In this document: positions 11,068-21,104 of the stretch, one piece after another
How the letters are laid out: each line of letters starts with the position of its first letter
Numbering within the stretch: the stretch's first letter is position 1
DNA from: Globisporangium splendens
Lineage: Eukaryota > Oomycota > Peronosporomycetes > Pythiales > Pythiaceae
Assembly: GCA_006386115.1 (NCBI GenBank)
Contig: VFIW01000081.1
Location: 153,426 to 217,425 of the forward strand
DNA length: 64,000 nt
Direction: 5' to 3'
Made by a program: the position numbers and the translations under genes
Notes under the pieces: model-generated
The model's input: only the letters and a program-made list of their open reading frames with translations
Database searches by the model: none
Told to the model about the DNA's origin: nothing

Positions 11068-11937
11068 TCACACCAAGAAGCGCTGGACCGACGGGTGCAG
11101 CAGCACATCGTCGATCGTGTACCTTCTCGCTGGGTTCACCTCTAGCAATCCTTCCAGGAGCTCCACGACGCTCGGGCTAATGTCGCCGTCCATGCCCCAG
11201 GCATGGAGGACCGCGCAGAGCCCGTACGCCTTGAGCGCGAGGAAGCTTTTCTCATCGTCGGACGCACTCGCTGCGAGCGGAGAGCCCGTGAGCATCATAA
11301 ATAGCATCATGCCTAGCGACCACATATCTGCTGCGGCAGGATCATACTGGCGTTCTTGTGCGATCACTTCTGGCGCCATGTAGTACGCCTTGCCCACTTT
11401 CTCCGAGGACAGTCGATCGGTTTCCGTACTCAATCCAAAGTCACACAACTTGCATGTAGAACCTTGCACGAGTACGTTTTCAAACGAGAGGTCACGGTGC
11501 GCGATCCCATTCGCATGCAAAAACTGCACGGCGAGCGCAACCTGCGTGAACAACGCCATCGCTTGGGTCTCGGGGAGTCGGTGACCCGGTGCGCGCTCCA
11601 CGATGTTGAACAGATCGCCACCTTCGCAGTAGTCCATGACGACGTACCAAGCGCCATGCTCCACAAATTCGTGTCGGAAGTGCAGGATATTGGAGTGTGC
11701 GCTGCCGATCTGCATCAACTGGATCATGATGCGGCGCTCCTCCCACGGATTGTCGATGCTCTGGGTCACTTGCAGCGCCTGCTGGGCTTTGAGCATCGAC
11801 ACTTGCTTGATCGCGACCAGCGCGTTGTCGTTGCGCGTGTCTTCGCAGAGCCACACGGCGCCATAGAGCGTGTCCGCGAGCTTCGCCTGCACGCGGTACG
11901 CGTGTTTCCACATGCTGCTGCTGGCGCTCGATGCCAT
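11068..11937 (-). CDS. Ser/Thr-type protein kinase, tandem copy 2 (HRDLS subclass)
   Basis: A 289-aa single-exon kinase domain starting at ATG 11937. VAIK Lys44, HRDLSFEN (147-154), DFG (166-168), MAPE and DMWSLG are present. As in copy 1, the Gly-rich loop is only LYGAVW and the catalytic-loop Lys is Ser151. The copies share long blocks around YGAVWLCED, VAIKQVSM, IAHRDLS and GKAYYMAPEV, so they are tandem duplicates separated by a transposon remnant. The conserved active-site Asp and DFG suggest a working kinase; substrate and pathway are unknown. Confidence 0.85.
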   Translation of the reverse strand: MASSASSSMWKHAYRVQAKLADTLYGAVWLCEDTRNDNALVAIKQVSMLKAQQALQVTQSIDNPWEERRIMIQLMQIGSAHSNILHFRHEFVEHGAWYVVMDYCEGGDLFNIVERAPGHRLPETQAMALFTQVALAVQFLHANGIAHRDLSFENVLVQGSTCKLCDFGLSTETDRLSSEKVGKAYYMAPEVIAQERQYDPAAADMWSLGMMLFMMLTGSPLAASASDDEKSFLALKAYGLCAVLHAWGMDGDISPSVVELLEGLLEVNPARRYTIDDVLLHPSVQRFLV

Positions 11938-14403
11938 GGCGAGTGGCTGGTGACTAACTGTAATTGACTGCGGAGCTTGCGTGCAAATTGCGGAATGAGA
12001 GGACCGCGGTAGAAGAAGCGCCTCTTCGTCTCATCTTGTGATACGAAAGCGATGACGACAGACGGTGTACGAGGAGCTCCAGAGGGAGAAGAGCTGCTCG
12101 TAACCTCCACTAGAGTCATACGCAAGTATACAATCACCCTACGGTGCGGCTTTTGTTTTCGTCAGGCTTGGAAAAACGCTTACAGAAGAGATCTTTTCCT
12201 TTGACAGTTACGATGCTGCATAATTTGTTTCCCTAGTTAAATTAGTACCTTCCTCAACGATTGTTCGCACAGTGTTTCTATTATAAACCTACGGTCCAAT
12301 TTGATATTGTTGTGGAACCTTCAGACGTGCCTTTTTTATTCCAAAAAGAAGACAGCAGCACGATGCGAGGAATGAGAAACGCGATCGCTGCTTTTGGTTG
12401 GCTGGCTGACGCGTATGCAGAACAGGGATGGAGGTGTGTGTTTGCTGCAGTTGTCTCGCACTCGAGTCCTTTCTGTGCAGAAAAATCCTCAATCTGGGGT
12501 CGCCTTGTATTCTGTCTTTCCATTTTGTTTCCCACTTTTTCATGCAAGGTCGTTTCATAAATTATTCCTCTTCATTTGCTCTGGTCCACTCGAGACCTGG
12601 ATGCGCTGAAGGGATATCCCACATCGCTAGGTATGTCAGTGGGATTCCAATGGATCTGGTGGGCTGGCGATGCTGCAACTTCAACAAAAGATTACGGGCA
12701 AGAGCAAAGTGAATGATGCGAGCGTTATCTTAAGGCAATTGCAGGCTCGACCATTTCACATTTCAGGCAGTTGTGGGTGTGCAGCGACCTCACAGACGAT
12801 GAGGCGAAGCTCGAGGTACGTACTCTTGCACCAATATGACGAGGACGGCGACGACGTCATGGCTGCATAAAGTGATCAAAGACAAGGGTGGAACACAAAC
12901 ACACGCGCTCATGCAGAGGAAAGAGAAGCTCTTTCTGTGGCAATCAGAAGAGCCACAGCGACAAACAGTCTGGTTGAAAATGCATGGCCGTGTTCGTGTA
13001 CTGGTGGAAATGGTCCTTTTCAACCTTGAATCGTCATTTTCGCTCAAAATGAAGGCGTGGACACGAAAAACACAAAATGAAATGATCGAAAACGACGTTG
13101 TGGCAAAGAACACCTGGGAAACACTCAACTTGGGAAAATGGCATTATGCGCGAACGCAACGCCCTGCGATCGGCCACTTGTGTGCACAGCCTGCCCCTTG
13201 TCCTCAAGTGCTTTGTGTTTGGTAGACGTGAGTCTGTTCAGAATAAAACCTGCAGGATTGTATTAGCTCTGCAAGCAACTGGCTTACGACCAAATCATCC
13301 TGCCATCAAACAAATCTGAAACGCGCAGAAAAGGATATCCAGAAACGGCATCGACTAAATGTCGCATGGATGAATTGTGCTCAAAATTATCGAGTCCTTC
13401 ATCCCTCAGACCCGATGGGTACATACAGCCAGCAAACCTCATTTCGCCAAATCTGGCAGAGAATGCACAGCTCCAGAAAGTGCCTGGGATGCGCTGTGTG
13501 CACTTTTTTCCTATTCTTCCATGTTTTGTGGTTGTGTGGTTTCGTCCTCGGATTTACAACTTCTTTACACTCAGTTTCAGCGTGAAAGGACGTTTGATAA
13601 CTCAGAAATGTGTGCTTTAGCCAATCAAAGTGCATCTGCGATCCCTGCAGAAAAAGGACAGGCTGAAATGGGGTCCAGTTCAACAAAATGCAAGATGTGA
13701 AAAGCAAACTTGACAGCAGCACATTTATTTCGTCATACCAGGAGAAGGCGGTTTTCTGTCTTTCCGAGAGTCTTATACCCCTTTTCGTACTCACATAATA
13801 AAATGTGCGAGTCCTGTGATTATGACGGTCTTGAACCAACTTTCATACTTTCGCAGCAACAAGTGTGCAACTGATTGTTCGAGATCAATTCCAACAGAAT
13901 CGAGGGACACATCCGTTCCTCAAGACGCTGCGACGGCAATCGAGAACGTTCGAGTAAGAGAGGCAGAGCGCTTGCTAGAGAGAGTTTCAACGTACATGAG
14001 CGCATTGCACTCGCGAAAAAAGATGCACTCAAAGTCTCTGCAGTATTGATATTACTTTTGGTAGTGCTGTCTATACGGTACGCCATGGTACCTTCTGCAG
14101 TAGGATCTCTCTGGACATGCAGTTTGGTCAGTCATTGAACTGCAACAAGCGAGTCCATCCTCCTGCTGTGTGCCCTTTGTCTGTACCTACTGTCTGCTGC
14201 CGTCATCTAGTGAAATCCAAACAGCAAGTGGATGAACTGGCGTCGGATGTGGAAGGCATGACGGAATTTTCCTTCCTCCTGCAATTGAGATCACTGTTGT
14301 TACCCTAAGTTTGTGGTGTGCTCACAAGGCAGCAGCAGCAGTGACGTGTCTCGCAGCAACCTTATGAGCCAAGAATAAGCTAAAATAGACCAGTCTAGCC
14401 TAC
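11938..14403. other. Long intergenic stretch, no supported gene
   Basis: About 2.5 kb with scattered frames of 60-150 codons on both strands (for example 12836-13225 plus, 13399-13839 minus). None shows a domain, splice-compatible partner or conserved-looking composition. I see no RNA gene or array. Confidence 0.45.
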
Positions 14404-14879
14404 TCATGTGTGCGCAGAATCATCCGTGGGGAGGGGAGTGTTGATGAGATCGGTGATGCGGGTCATCCATTGCCGTCCGTCTTGTGCAAAGGCGCGTAGG
14501 AACTCCAAGTCGCCGGCGTCGCGGAGGGTAAACTCGGATTGCGAGGGCTGGAGGTCGGAGTCGAGTCGGCTCGGGAGCGCCGTAGGTCGTCGATCCTGCC
14601 AGCGTGGACTGGACAGGTTCTCGAAGTGTGCTGTCATTGCGAGGTTGGCTGGGATGTCATCTGGTCGACAGTATCCAACAGGTAGTTCTGTTGCTCTTCA
14701 AGTTGGGCTACGTGCTCGGCACAGGTCGACACAAGGTCTGCATTTACTACGCGAGTCTCTACTCTCGATACAGGTAACTCCTTTAGAGAAGTGTCTGTGC
14801 TTGTCCATTCTGCGCCTGCTGAACGCCATGGTGTTGTCTGGATGCCACATGTGTATCCGATGGGTCATTCTTTCATTGA
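14404..14879 (-). pseudogene. Broken coding remnant, unrecognised
   Basis: Two protein-like stretches lie head-to-tail on the minus strand in different frames. The upstream one (about 14830 to 14645) reads as a helical segment including VAQLEEQQNYLLDTVDQM and ends at a TGA. The downstream one (about 14690 to 14404) includes IPANLAMTAHFENL and DLEFLRAFAQDGRQWM, ending at TAG-like termination at 14404. They overlap near 14650-14690, as expected from a frameshift in a formerly continuous gene; an unmodelled intron is the alternative. No family recognised. Confidence 0.35.
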
Positions 14880-14979
14880 GAGGTGGGTCATTGAAGTGCG
14901 ATGGGTCATTTCTTCATTGAGAAGTGGGCAATTTGAAATAACCCATTTCTCATTGTCTAAATGACCCATCGCACTTCAA
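14858..14979. repeat. Direct repeat plus 89-bp near-palindrome
   Basis: A 35-bp unit at 14858-14892 recurs directly at 14899-14933. The second copy forms the left arm of a palindrome: 14891-14934 against 14936-14979 are inverted copies matching at 37 of 44 positions, including a perfect outer 21 bp (14891-14911 with 14959-14979), with a 1-base centre. The RNA or single strand would fold into a long hairpin. It lies 22 bp upstream of the truncated ankyrin/kinase gene. Confidence 0.85.
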
Positions 14980-15001
14980 CCAGGGTTTGACCCAAACGAG
15001 A

Positions 15002-18000
15002 ATGAATGTAAAATCAGTCTGCACACTGTCCCTCTTACTTGAAAATGGAGCGCAAGTGGACGTTTTGGATCATGCTGGAGATACTCCGTTGATCGCTGGA
15101 TCACGCTGTGGGCATGTGAGTGTCGTCCAAGCTTTGCTTCAGCACTGTGCATCCGTGAACCACGCCAATGCACTTGCCGAAACAGCGGTGATTATTGCTG
15201 CGGAGTCGGGTCATTTTGACGTTGTGAAGGAACTGATCGAGGCAAAAGCGTTCGTCCATGTACGATCTGCAGCTGGTGAGACACTTCTCACTTGTGCTGC
15301 GCTGCGGGGTCGTGTCGACGTTGTCAACCAGATAAACGATCTCGGATGCTGGAAATTCGATGGAGTGACAATAATCGAGCCATCTTTACTATCGGCAACC
15401 CTGCACAAACTGCAGCAACGTGGTGGCTCGATGCACGAATTTGAGGAAGTGTGGATCGGCGTGCTGGACAGACTGCAAAAAGTCTACTTGCTTGTGGTGC
15501 AAAGTGGTGATGGGGATGCACGATCGAGTATGATGCCAAGCTTTGTGACGAGTTTGTTTCATTTGTGTAAACTACGAGCGTTACCCGATCGAAAGAACAT
15601 CATAACTCGTGTCTCTTCCAGCAGAGAATTTATGAAGGCTATTGAGGGCCTTTACTCCAGCTTGGATCATCTGGAGCGTAAATTGAAAGGTGATCCAGCC
15701 TCCAGTACTTGGCGCGAAGCGCGGCAAACAAATCAAGACATCACTTGGAAAAGGATCCATGCTGCATTGAACGATGATGACCAAATGCTCGCAGATTTGA
15801 ATACCAAGGCAGACCTCGTCGAAGCGATATCGCTTCTGCAATACGAGATCGTCGTGCACAGTGGAAAATACAATCAAGAGCTACTCGATCTCTTGCAACG
15901 CTCCTTAAACAAGTTACTGATGCTCTCTGACGAAGAAGTACCCGATCTCCCTCGATGGTTCATATCTCCTTACGACGTGGACCTTACTACTTATGTGGAA
16001 GTGTCCGAGTGCAACCATACAAATTGGGTAACTCGAGGCAAATGGTTGGGCACAGATGTCGTGGTCGTCAAGTCTCGAGGCTCTCGTCAAGACTTCGCCG
16101 AGTTTGTCGATCTGTGGTTCCAGATGAGTCATCCGAATGTGCTCAAGTTGTACGGCGCATGCCATATCCGAAAGCCGTATCTGGCTATCCTTGAGAACGT
16201 CCGAAGCACGAGCCTACGCGAGTACTTGTCCATCGACGAGCATTCTCATCTGAAGTGGCAAAAGTTGTTTGAGGTCGGTCTGGGTCTCAAATATCTTCAT
16301 GAGCGAGAGTGTGTTGTGGGAGATCTTCGATGTGATCGCATTTGGGTCGGCACGGACGGGTTGGCGAAGATCGCACCGTTTGAAGGTGGTGTCATATCTA
16401 ACACGTCAGGAGCGGCGTCGGATGACGCGAACTGTCGACCTCCCGAGTGCTCGGAGGGCAAAAAAGAGTTCACGACTGCGTCCGACATCTTCTTGTTTGG
16501 TCTGTGCATCTTGGAAGCGATCACGGGAACCCGGTCTTGGACTGTTGAGACACGTGGTGTTGCTGCGTCATCTGTTGGATGGACGAAGCTGCCACCGCGA
16601 CCAGTGGAGATGAGTTTACCAGAGTGGCAGTTGATCGAGAGTATGTGCTTGTTTGATCCATCGAGACGAGCGAAGATAGCGTATGTGGTCGAACATTTGA
16701 ATCAATTTGCAGATCGGAGGTCTCAGGCAACAGAGAATTCGAGAGCTGTCGACGGTGTGACTTCGTCTGAATCTGCCGATCTCCGAGGCTACATGTTTCC
16801 TCAACTTTCAAGCACAATTGAAAGATTCTTGGAGAAACTGGATGCAAAGAGCCGCCTAACTGGAGATTCGAGTGAGTCTGTTGAAGTCATCTACAAACGA
16901 ATATTTGATATCTACACGCGACTGGTGGAGCTGCACAAACGACCAGGCGACCCAGTGGTGACGAAGTTTTGTGAGATGCTCGTGGATATTGATACTTTTC
17001 TTGGTGTAGTAGCCGTCTCCAAGACTTCAGCGGTTCGACGAGCAAGAAGTCAGAGAGTGTCGCTGCAGTTCAATGTTCTTCACAGAAAGATCGATGTGCT
17101 CTTGGGTATGCTCAAGGTTAGCGACCTCAAGTCAGTTGTGCATGATTGGAAGTCTGAAACTATCAAGAATTCTGTCAAACCAGTAGAAATCGGAGATACT
17201 GGCGATGAGGGTTCCAACAACACACTTGATGTGGTGCGCATTCAACACTTTCAAGGAACTGGTCTCAACCACAAATTCCAGCGCATCCATTCTACTGCGA
17301 GTGACCCAAGTAGTGAAGAAGTAACCCGTTTCCCATGGTTTATACCTTTTCACGAAGTGAAGTACCAAGTCGATGATATGATTGGTCGAGGTGGATTTGG
17401 TTCCGTATACCGTGGGAAATGGTTAGGCACTCCAGTGGCTGTCAAAATTATGGGATACGAAGAAGACCCCGCAACCGTTTCTCGCGAGCTGTTTCTTCAC
17501 GAACTGCGGATGTGGTATCCGCTGCATCATCCGCATGTCATCAAGCTTTTCGGCGCATATACCGGTGGGAATCGCTTGTTCATATGCGAATATGCACCGC
17601 ATGGAGAGTTAGGAGGTTTTTTGCGGCGCAATGAAAATCGATCGATCAAGTGGAACAAGCTGCTCGAGACCGCGCTAGGGCTGCAGTATCTGCACGACCA
17701 GCACGTAGTTCGCGACTGCTTGAAATGTAACGATATCCTGATTGGTGCTGATGGAAAGGAGAAAATTGCTGGTTTCGGACTCAGTAGCATTCCAAGTAGT
17801 GTGGAGATCACGATTGATCAGAAGAAGCAAGGTGCTGTTCGCTGGAGGTCTCCCGAGTACTTGCGAGGAGATCGACCTTCTCTTGCTTCGGATGTCTACT
17901 CGTTTGGGATGTGCATATTGGAAGCCGTGACAGGCGACTATCCATGGGGGAGTGTTCTTGATGCAGGTGTCCGTTTCCATGTATTGCGCCACCAGAGGCT

Positions 18001-18175
18001 CCCACCTCGTCCAGACGTGATGAATGATCGCGAGTGGGATCTGATCGAGATGATGTGTGCGCTTGATCCAACCGAACGCTTGAGTATGGCAACTGTTGTT
18101 TATATGTTGGCCGAGTTTGCCCACAACGAGTCGGCGACGAATGCATCCAAGTCACGCCCAAATTCCACTCCATAA
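15002..18175 (+). CDS. Ankyrin-repeat protein with two kinase-like domains (truncated paralog)
   Basis: First ATG 15002 (the frame is open from 14942); 1057 aa, no intron. The N-terminus holds about three ankyrin repeats (ENGAQVDVLDHAGDTPLI and two more), then a helical linker, a first kinase-like domain (about 16000-16700) and a second (about 17360-18120). The first lacks the catalytic motifs: VVGDLRCDR replaces HRDLKxxN and APFEGG replaces DFG. The second has an intact Gly loop (GRGGFGSVY) and VAVK Lys, but reads VRDCLKCND and GFG instead of DFG, so Mg binding should fail; both look like pseudokinases. Against the 2248-aa gene at 28440-35186 it lacks the first ankyrin block and the central kinase. 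The homologous segment begins abruptly near 15035, so promoter and N-terminus may be lost. A TKL-like scaffold role is an inference. Confidence 0.8.
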   Translation: MNVKSVCTLSLLLENGAQVDVLDHAGDTPLIAGSRCGHVSVVQALLQHCASVNHANALAETAVIIAAESGHFDVVKELIEAKAFVHVRSAAGETLLTCAALRGRVDVVNQINDLGCWKFDGVTIIEPSLLSATLHKLQQRGGSMHEFEEVWIGVLDRLQKVYLLVVQSGDGDARSSMMPSFVTSLFHLCKLRALPDRKNIITRVSSSREFMKAIEGLYSSLDHLERKLKGDPASSTWREARQTNQDITWKRIHAALNDDDQMLADLNTKADLVEAISLLQYEIVVHSGKYNQELLDLLQRSLNKLLMLSDEEVPDLPRWFISPYDVDLTTYVEVSECNHTNWVTRGKWLGTDVVVVKSRGSRQDFAEFVDLWFQMSHPNVLKLYGACHIRKPYLAILENVRSTSLREYLSIDEHSHLKWQKLFEVGLGLKYLHERECVVGDLRCDRIWVGTDGLAKIAPFEGGVISNTSGAASDDANCRPPECSEGKKEFTTASDIFLFGLCILEAITGTRSWTVETRGVAASSVGWTKLPPRPVEMSLPEWQLIESMCLFDPSRRAKIAYVVEHLNQFADRRSQATENSRAVDGVTSSESADLRGYMFPQLSSTIERFLEKLDAKSRLTGDSSESVEVIYKRIFDIYTRLVELHKRPGDPVVTKFCEMLVDIDTFLGVVAVSKTSAVRRARSQRVSLQFNVLHRKIDVLLGMLKVSDLKSVVHDWKSETIKNSVKPVEIGDTGDEGSNNTLDVVRIQHFQGTGLNHKFQRIHSTASDPSSEEVTRFPWFIPFHEVKYQVDDMIGRGGFGSVYRGKWLGTPVAVKIMGYEEDPATVSRELFLHELRMWYPLHHPHVIKLFGAYTGGNRLFICEYAPHGELGGFLRRNENRSIKWNKLLETALGLQYLHDQHVVRDCLKCNDILIGADGKEKIAGFGLSSIPSSVEITIDQKKQGAVRWRSPEYLRGDRPSLASDVYSFGMCILEAVTGDYPWGSVLDAGVRFHVLRHQRLPPRPDVMNDREWDLIEMMCALDPTERLSMATVVYMLAEFAHNESATNASKSRPNSTP
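15035..18151 (+). repeat. Segmental duplication, inverted relative to 28464-34400
   Basis: The coding sequence is nearly identical to parts of the minus-strand gene at 28440-35186: ankyrin and first linker parts match 33450-34400, and everything from the first kinase-like domain on matches 28464-30700. Identity stops at 18151, one codon-scale step before the stop, after which the C-termini and flanks are unrelated. Divergence is low, so the event is recent or kept similar by conversion. Confidence 0.8.
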
Positions 18176-18383
18176 ACGCTGATCCCAAATGAAGCACACC
18201 CTCCAAGCGACACACACCACAAAGCACGCTCATACATCATCACTTATATAACCTTTTTTTTGTATTTCAGTTAGGATCGTCGGGAAAATCATGCAATGCG
18301 CATGCCCAGCCATCCATTCTGTCAAGTTTGCCCTTCTCTCTCTCTCTCCCGCTGTATGTGTATGCATGTATGTGTAAATGTGT

Positions 18384-21104
18384 CTACAGTTCTTCGTGTT
18401 CCGCCACTTCGGCTTCATTGCTCGCAGCTTCCTCCGCGTCCTCCTTCTTCTCGTCACCTTCTCCAGAAGACGACGAGCCCGCTTCCTTCTTCTCGTCGCT
18501 CTCCGTCTCGCCGTCGGTACTACTCGTGCTGTTGCTGTCTTCGCCCTTCTTGTCGTCGTCCGTCTTGACTGGCGCTGGCTTGGGCTTCTTCGAGAGCGTC
18601 GCGACGAGTTTCTTCACACCCTGCACCTGCTTGTTCACCTCGGCCGACGTCACGACTGGAGGCTCGTACGCCTTGGCGTCCTTTTGCTTCTTTGTCGCAC
18701 TCACCAACCACGCCTCCAGCTCCTCAACCTTCTCGAGCACGTCCTTGCGCTCCTCCTCACTCACCTGTGGCTTGGACTCGATCCACTCGTTCATCAGCTC
18801 GCGCGTGCTGAACGCGTACTCCTCGGCCGTGTTGACCGCGATCGGGAACTCCTTCAGCTCGGCCACGCGGAACAGGATCGCGCTCAGATCCTTGTCCAGG
18901 TTCTTGACCTTCTTGTTGTACTCGGCCGCTTCGACCTTTTCGCCGTCGTCGTACAGCCACTCTTCCGTTTCTTCGAGCTTGGTCTGCAGTTGCTCCAGTT
19001 GTTCTGGTTGCGTCACTTGCTCGATCGCTTCCGCCTTGGCGTTGAGCGTGTCGCGCGCGTTGTACACGTACGTCTCGAGACGGTTCTTCGCCTCCAGGTT
19101 CGCCTTGCGCTGGTTGTCAGCCTGCTCCATGTCGCGAAGGATGCGGATCGAATCCTTCTTGGCAGCGACGCTCATTGGCAGCACGCTCATGCCGGTGTCG
19201 TGGGTCTCGTGGCCGAGCACGACAGTGAGGGCAGCGCGGTGGATCTTCTTCTTGATCTCCTTCTTCGTTTCTTTGACAGCAGGCTCGTCGTCTTCCTTCT
19301 CCTCATCCGCAGAAGCGTCGTCCTTCTTCTCGGCGTCATCGCCACCCTCCTTCTTCTTGTCTGCTTTCTTCGACTTCTTCGGTTTCGTCACTTCCACTTC
19401 CACTTCGTACTCTTCTTCCAACGTCGCTTCGGCCTTGGCAATCTTCGCGATGCCGTTGCTGTCCAATTCGAACGACAGCGTGACCTTCGGCTCGCCCAAC
19501 TTCTTGTCCTTCATGCTATCGGCGAACGCCTTGATGCCCGTGATGTTGAACTTGCCAATGTGCGCGTTCACGCCCGCTGGCAGACCCGACGGCTTGTCGT
19601 AGCGGAACGTGCACGACACGTCCTCCGAGTGCAGGAACGACACGGCTTTGCGCAAACCCAGGCGCGAGCTTTCCGTGAACAGCGACGCGCGCTTCACCCA
19701 ATGCTTGCTGCTCTCCTCGTCGCTTTCGCCGTCCGTGCTCTTGTGTTCCGCCATGTTGCTGTGCTCCAAGTCCACGAGACGCACGCCAACCGGGTACGAA
19801 CCAATGTCCGTCATGCCGACATGACGCACGCGGAACGAGTTGCTCAGGTTGGCGGCGCGGAACGCCGAGCCCAATGCCATGGCTTCGTCGCCGTTCAAGT
19901 GCACGCCGAGGTCCTTGCCGTTGAAGAACTCCTTGAGCTGCTGCTGGATCTTGGGCATGCGCACACCACCCCCGATGATCTCGATCTCGTCAATGTCGTT
20001 CACCGTCAAGCCAGCCTTATCGAGCGCTTTCTGCACGGGGGTCAGCGCGCGCGCAAACAGGTCCGCGTTGATCTCCTCAAACTTGCTGCGCGTCATCGCC
20101 GTGAAGAAGTCCATGTCCTTGTACAAACTCTGCATCACGACGGGGATCTCTTCGTTCGCACTCAGCACGATCTTCGTCTTCTTGGCCTGCGCGCGGATCT
20201 TCGCCAAAGGACGAGGCAGCGTGCGAACATCTTCGTCGCCGCCGAGCTTCTTGTTGAATTCGAGCGCCAGGTGTTCCGCCAACTGGAGATCGAACCTGGC
20301 GCCACCGAGAGTCTCATCCCACGCGTTCGCGATCATCTGAAACGCCGACACGGTCTTGTTCTTCTTAAAGCCATCGGGGATCACTTCGCTGTTGAATTCG
20401 GCAATCGACACCTGCAACGACGTCGAGCCCATGTTGTAAAACAAGATGCGGCGAGGTTCCGTGAACGTCGAGTGCACCACGTGCTGCAGCGCCGCGGCCG
20501 TGTTCTCATTGATCAAGGAGAGCACGCGCACGCCCGAGATCTCAGCGGCATCAAGCATCGCCTGGCGCTGCGCCTGCGAGAAGAACGTCGGCACCGTGAT
20601 AACCCAGTCCTTGACGGGCGCCTCGGCAAACGCGTCCGTGATCTGGCGCGCATGCGAAAACACCATCGCGACGAGCTCTTCGGCGTGGAACACCTGCTTG
20701 TTGTCGTGCTCGAGCGAGATCGTGCCACGCGTCTCGTTCTTCAGCAGCGTGTACGGGAAGTACTCTTCCTGCAGCAGTGACACGACCTCGGGGGAGTCCG
20801 GCGTCGTCCCCAGAAAGCGACGGATCTGTGAGTACGCCGTCTGCGGACGACGCACGGCGACGGTCGCGGCGTCAGCGCCGTAGAGACGCTCGTCGCCGTC
20901 GAACGCGACCATGGTCTCGGTCTTGCGCTTGCTGTGCACGTTCGTGACGATCTCGAAGGGCGTGCCGGGTTTGACGAGCGCGATCTTGAAGAACTCGCCG
21001 CCGAAGTCCACACCCGCGACGATCGCGTCCACGAGCGACGCGCAGAGCGCCAGCGCGCCGACACTCAGCAGCAGCAGCTGCACCATCTTGGCCGACGACA
21101 GCAT
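18384..21104 (-). CDS. HYOU1: ER-lumenal HSP70-like chaperone (GRP170/HYOU1/Lhs1 family)
   Basis: 906 aa from ATG 21104 (an in-frame ATG six codons later also works); the frame is open to 21281 but the signal peptide fixes the start. Residues 1-27 are a hydrophobic signal peptide (VQLLLLSVGALALCASLVDA). The HSP70 ATPase domain follows (VAGVDFGGEFFKIALVKPG near 28-46; ENTAAALQHVV; IIGGGVRMPKIQQQL), then a beta domain, a long Lys/Glu/Asp-rich insert and an extended helical C-terminal domain, the large-HSP70 layout. The C-terminus is HEEL, a KDEL-like retrieval signal. The family acts as nucleotide-exchange factor for BiP and as a holdase in the ER lumen. Length fits GRP170 (about 900-1000 aa). 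The opposite strand is open for 800 codons, a shadow of strong codon bias. Confidence 0.92.
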   Translation of the reverse strand: MLSSAKMVQLLLLSVGALALCASLVDAIVAGVDFGGEFFKIALVKPGTPFEIVTNVHSKRKTETMVAFDGDERLYGADAATVAVRRPQTAYSQIRRFLGTTPDSPEVVSLLQEEYFPYTLLKNETRGTISLEHDNKQVFHAEELVAMVFSHARQITDAFAEAPVKDWVITVPTFFSQAQRQAMLDAAEISGVRVLSLINENTAAALQHVVHSTFTEPRRILFYNMGSTSLQVSIAEFNSEVIPDGFKKNKTVSAFQMIANAWDETLGGARFDLQLAEHLALEFNKKLGGDEDVRTLPRPLAKIRAQAKKTKIVLSANEEIPVVMQSLYKDMDFFTAMTRSKFEEINADLFARALTPVQKALDKAGLTVNDIDEIEIIGGGVRMPKIQQQLKEFFNGKDLGVHLNGDEAMALGSAFRAANLSNSFRVRHVGMTDIGSYPVGVRLVDLEHSNMAEHKSTDGESDEESSKHWVKRASLFTESSRLGLRKAVSFLHSEDVSCTFRYDKPSGLPAGVNAHIGKFNITGIKAFADSMKDKKLGEPKVTLSFELDSNGIAKIAKAEATLEEEYEVEVEVTKPKKSKKADKKKEGGDDAEKKDDASADEEKEDDEPAVKETKKEIKKKIHRAALTVVLGHETHDTGMSVLPMSVAAKKDSIRILRDMEQADNQRKANLEAKNRLETYVYNARDTLNAKAEAIEQVTQPEQLEQLQTKLEETEEWLYDDGEKVEAAEYNKKVKNLDKDLSAILFRVAELKEFPIAVNTAEEYAFSTRELMNEWIESKPQVSEEERKDVLEKVEELEAWLVSATKKQKDAKAYEPPVVTSAEVNKQVQGVKKLVATLSKKPKPAPVKTDDDKKGEDSNSTSSTDGETESDEKKEAGSSSSGEGDEKKEDAEEAASNEAEVAEHEEL

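Noticed and set aside
13399..13839. 146-codon minus-strand frame in the 11.9-14.4 kb gap
   Set aside because: AT-rich, mixed composition and no recognisable motif; kept only as noncoding.
18378..20780. 800-codon plus-strand open frame opposite the HYOU1-like gene
   Set aside because: It is a mirror of strong third-position GC bias in the real gene; its translation is Arg/Leu/His-rich with no domain.
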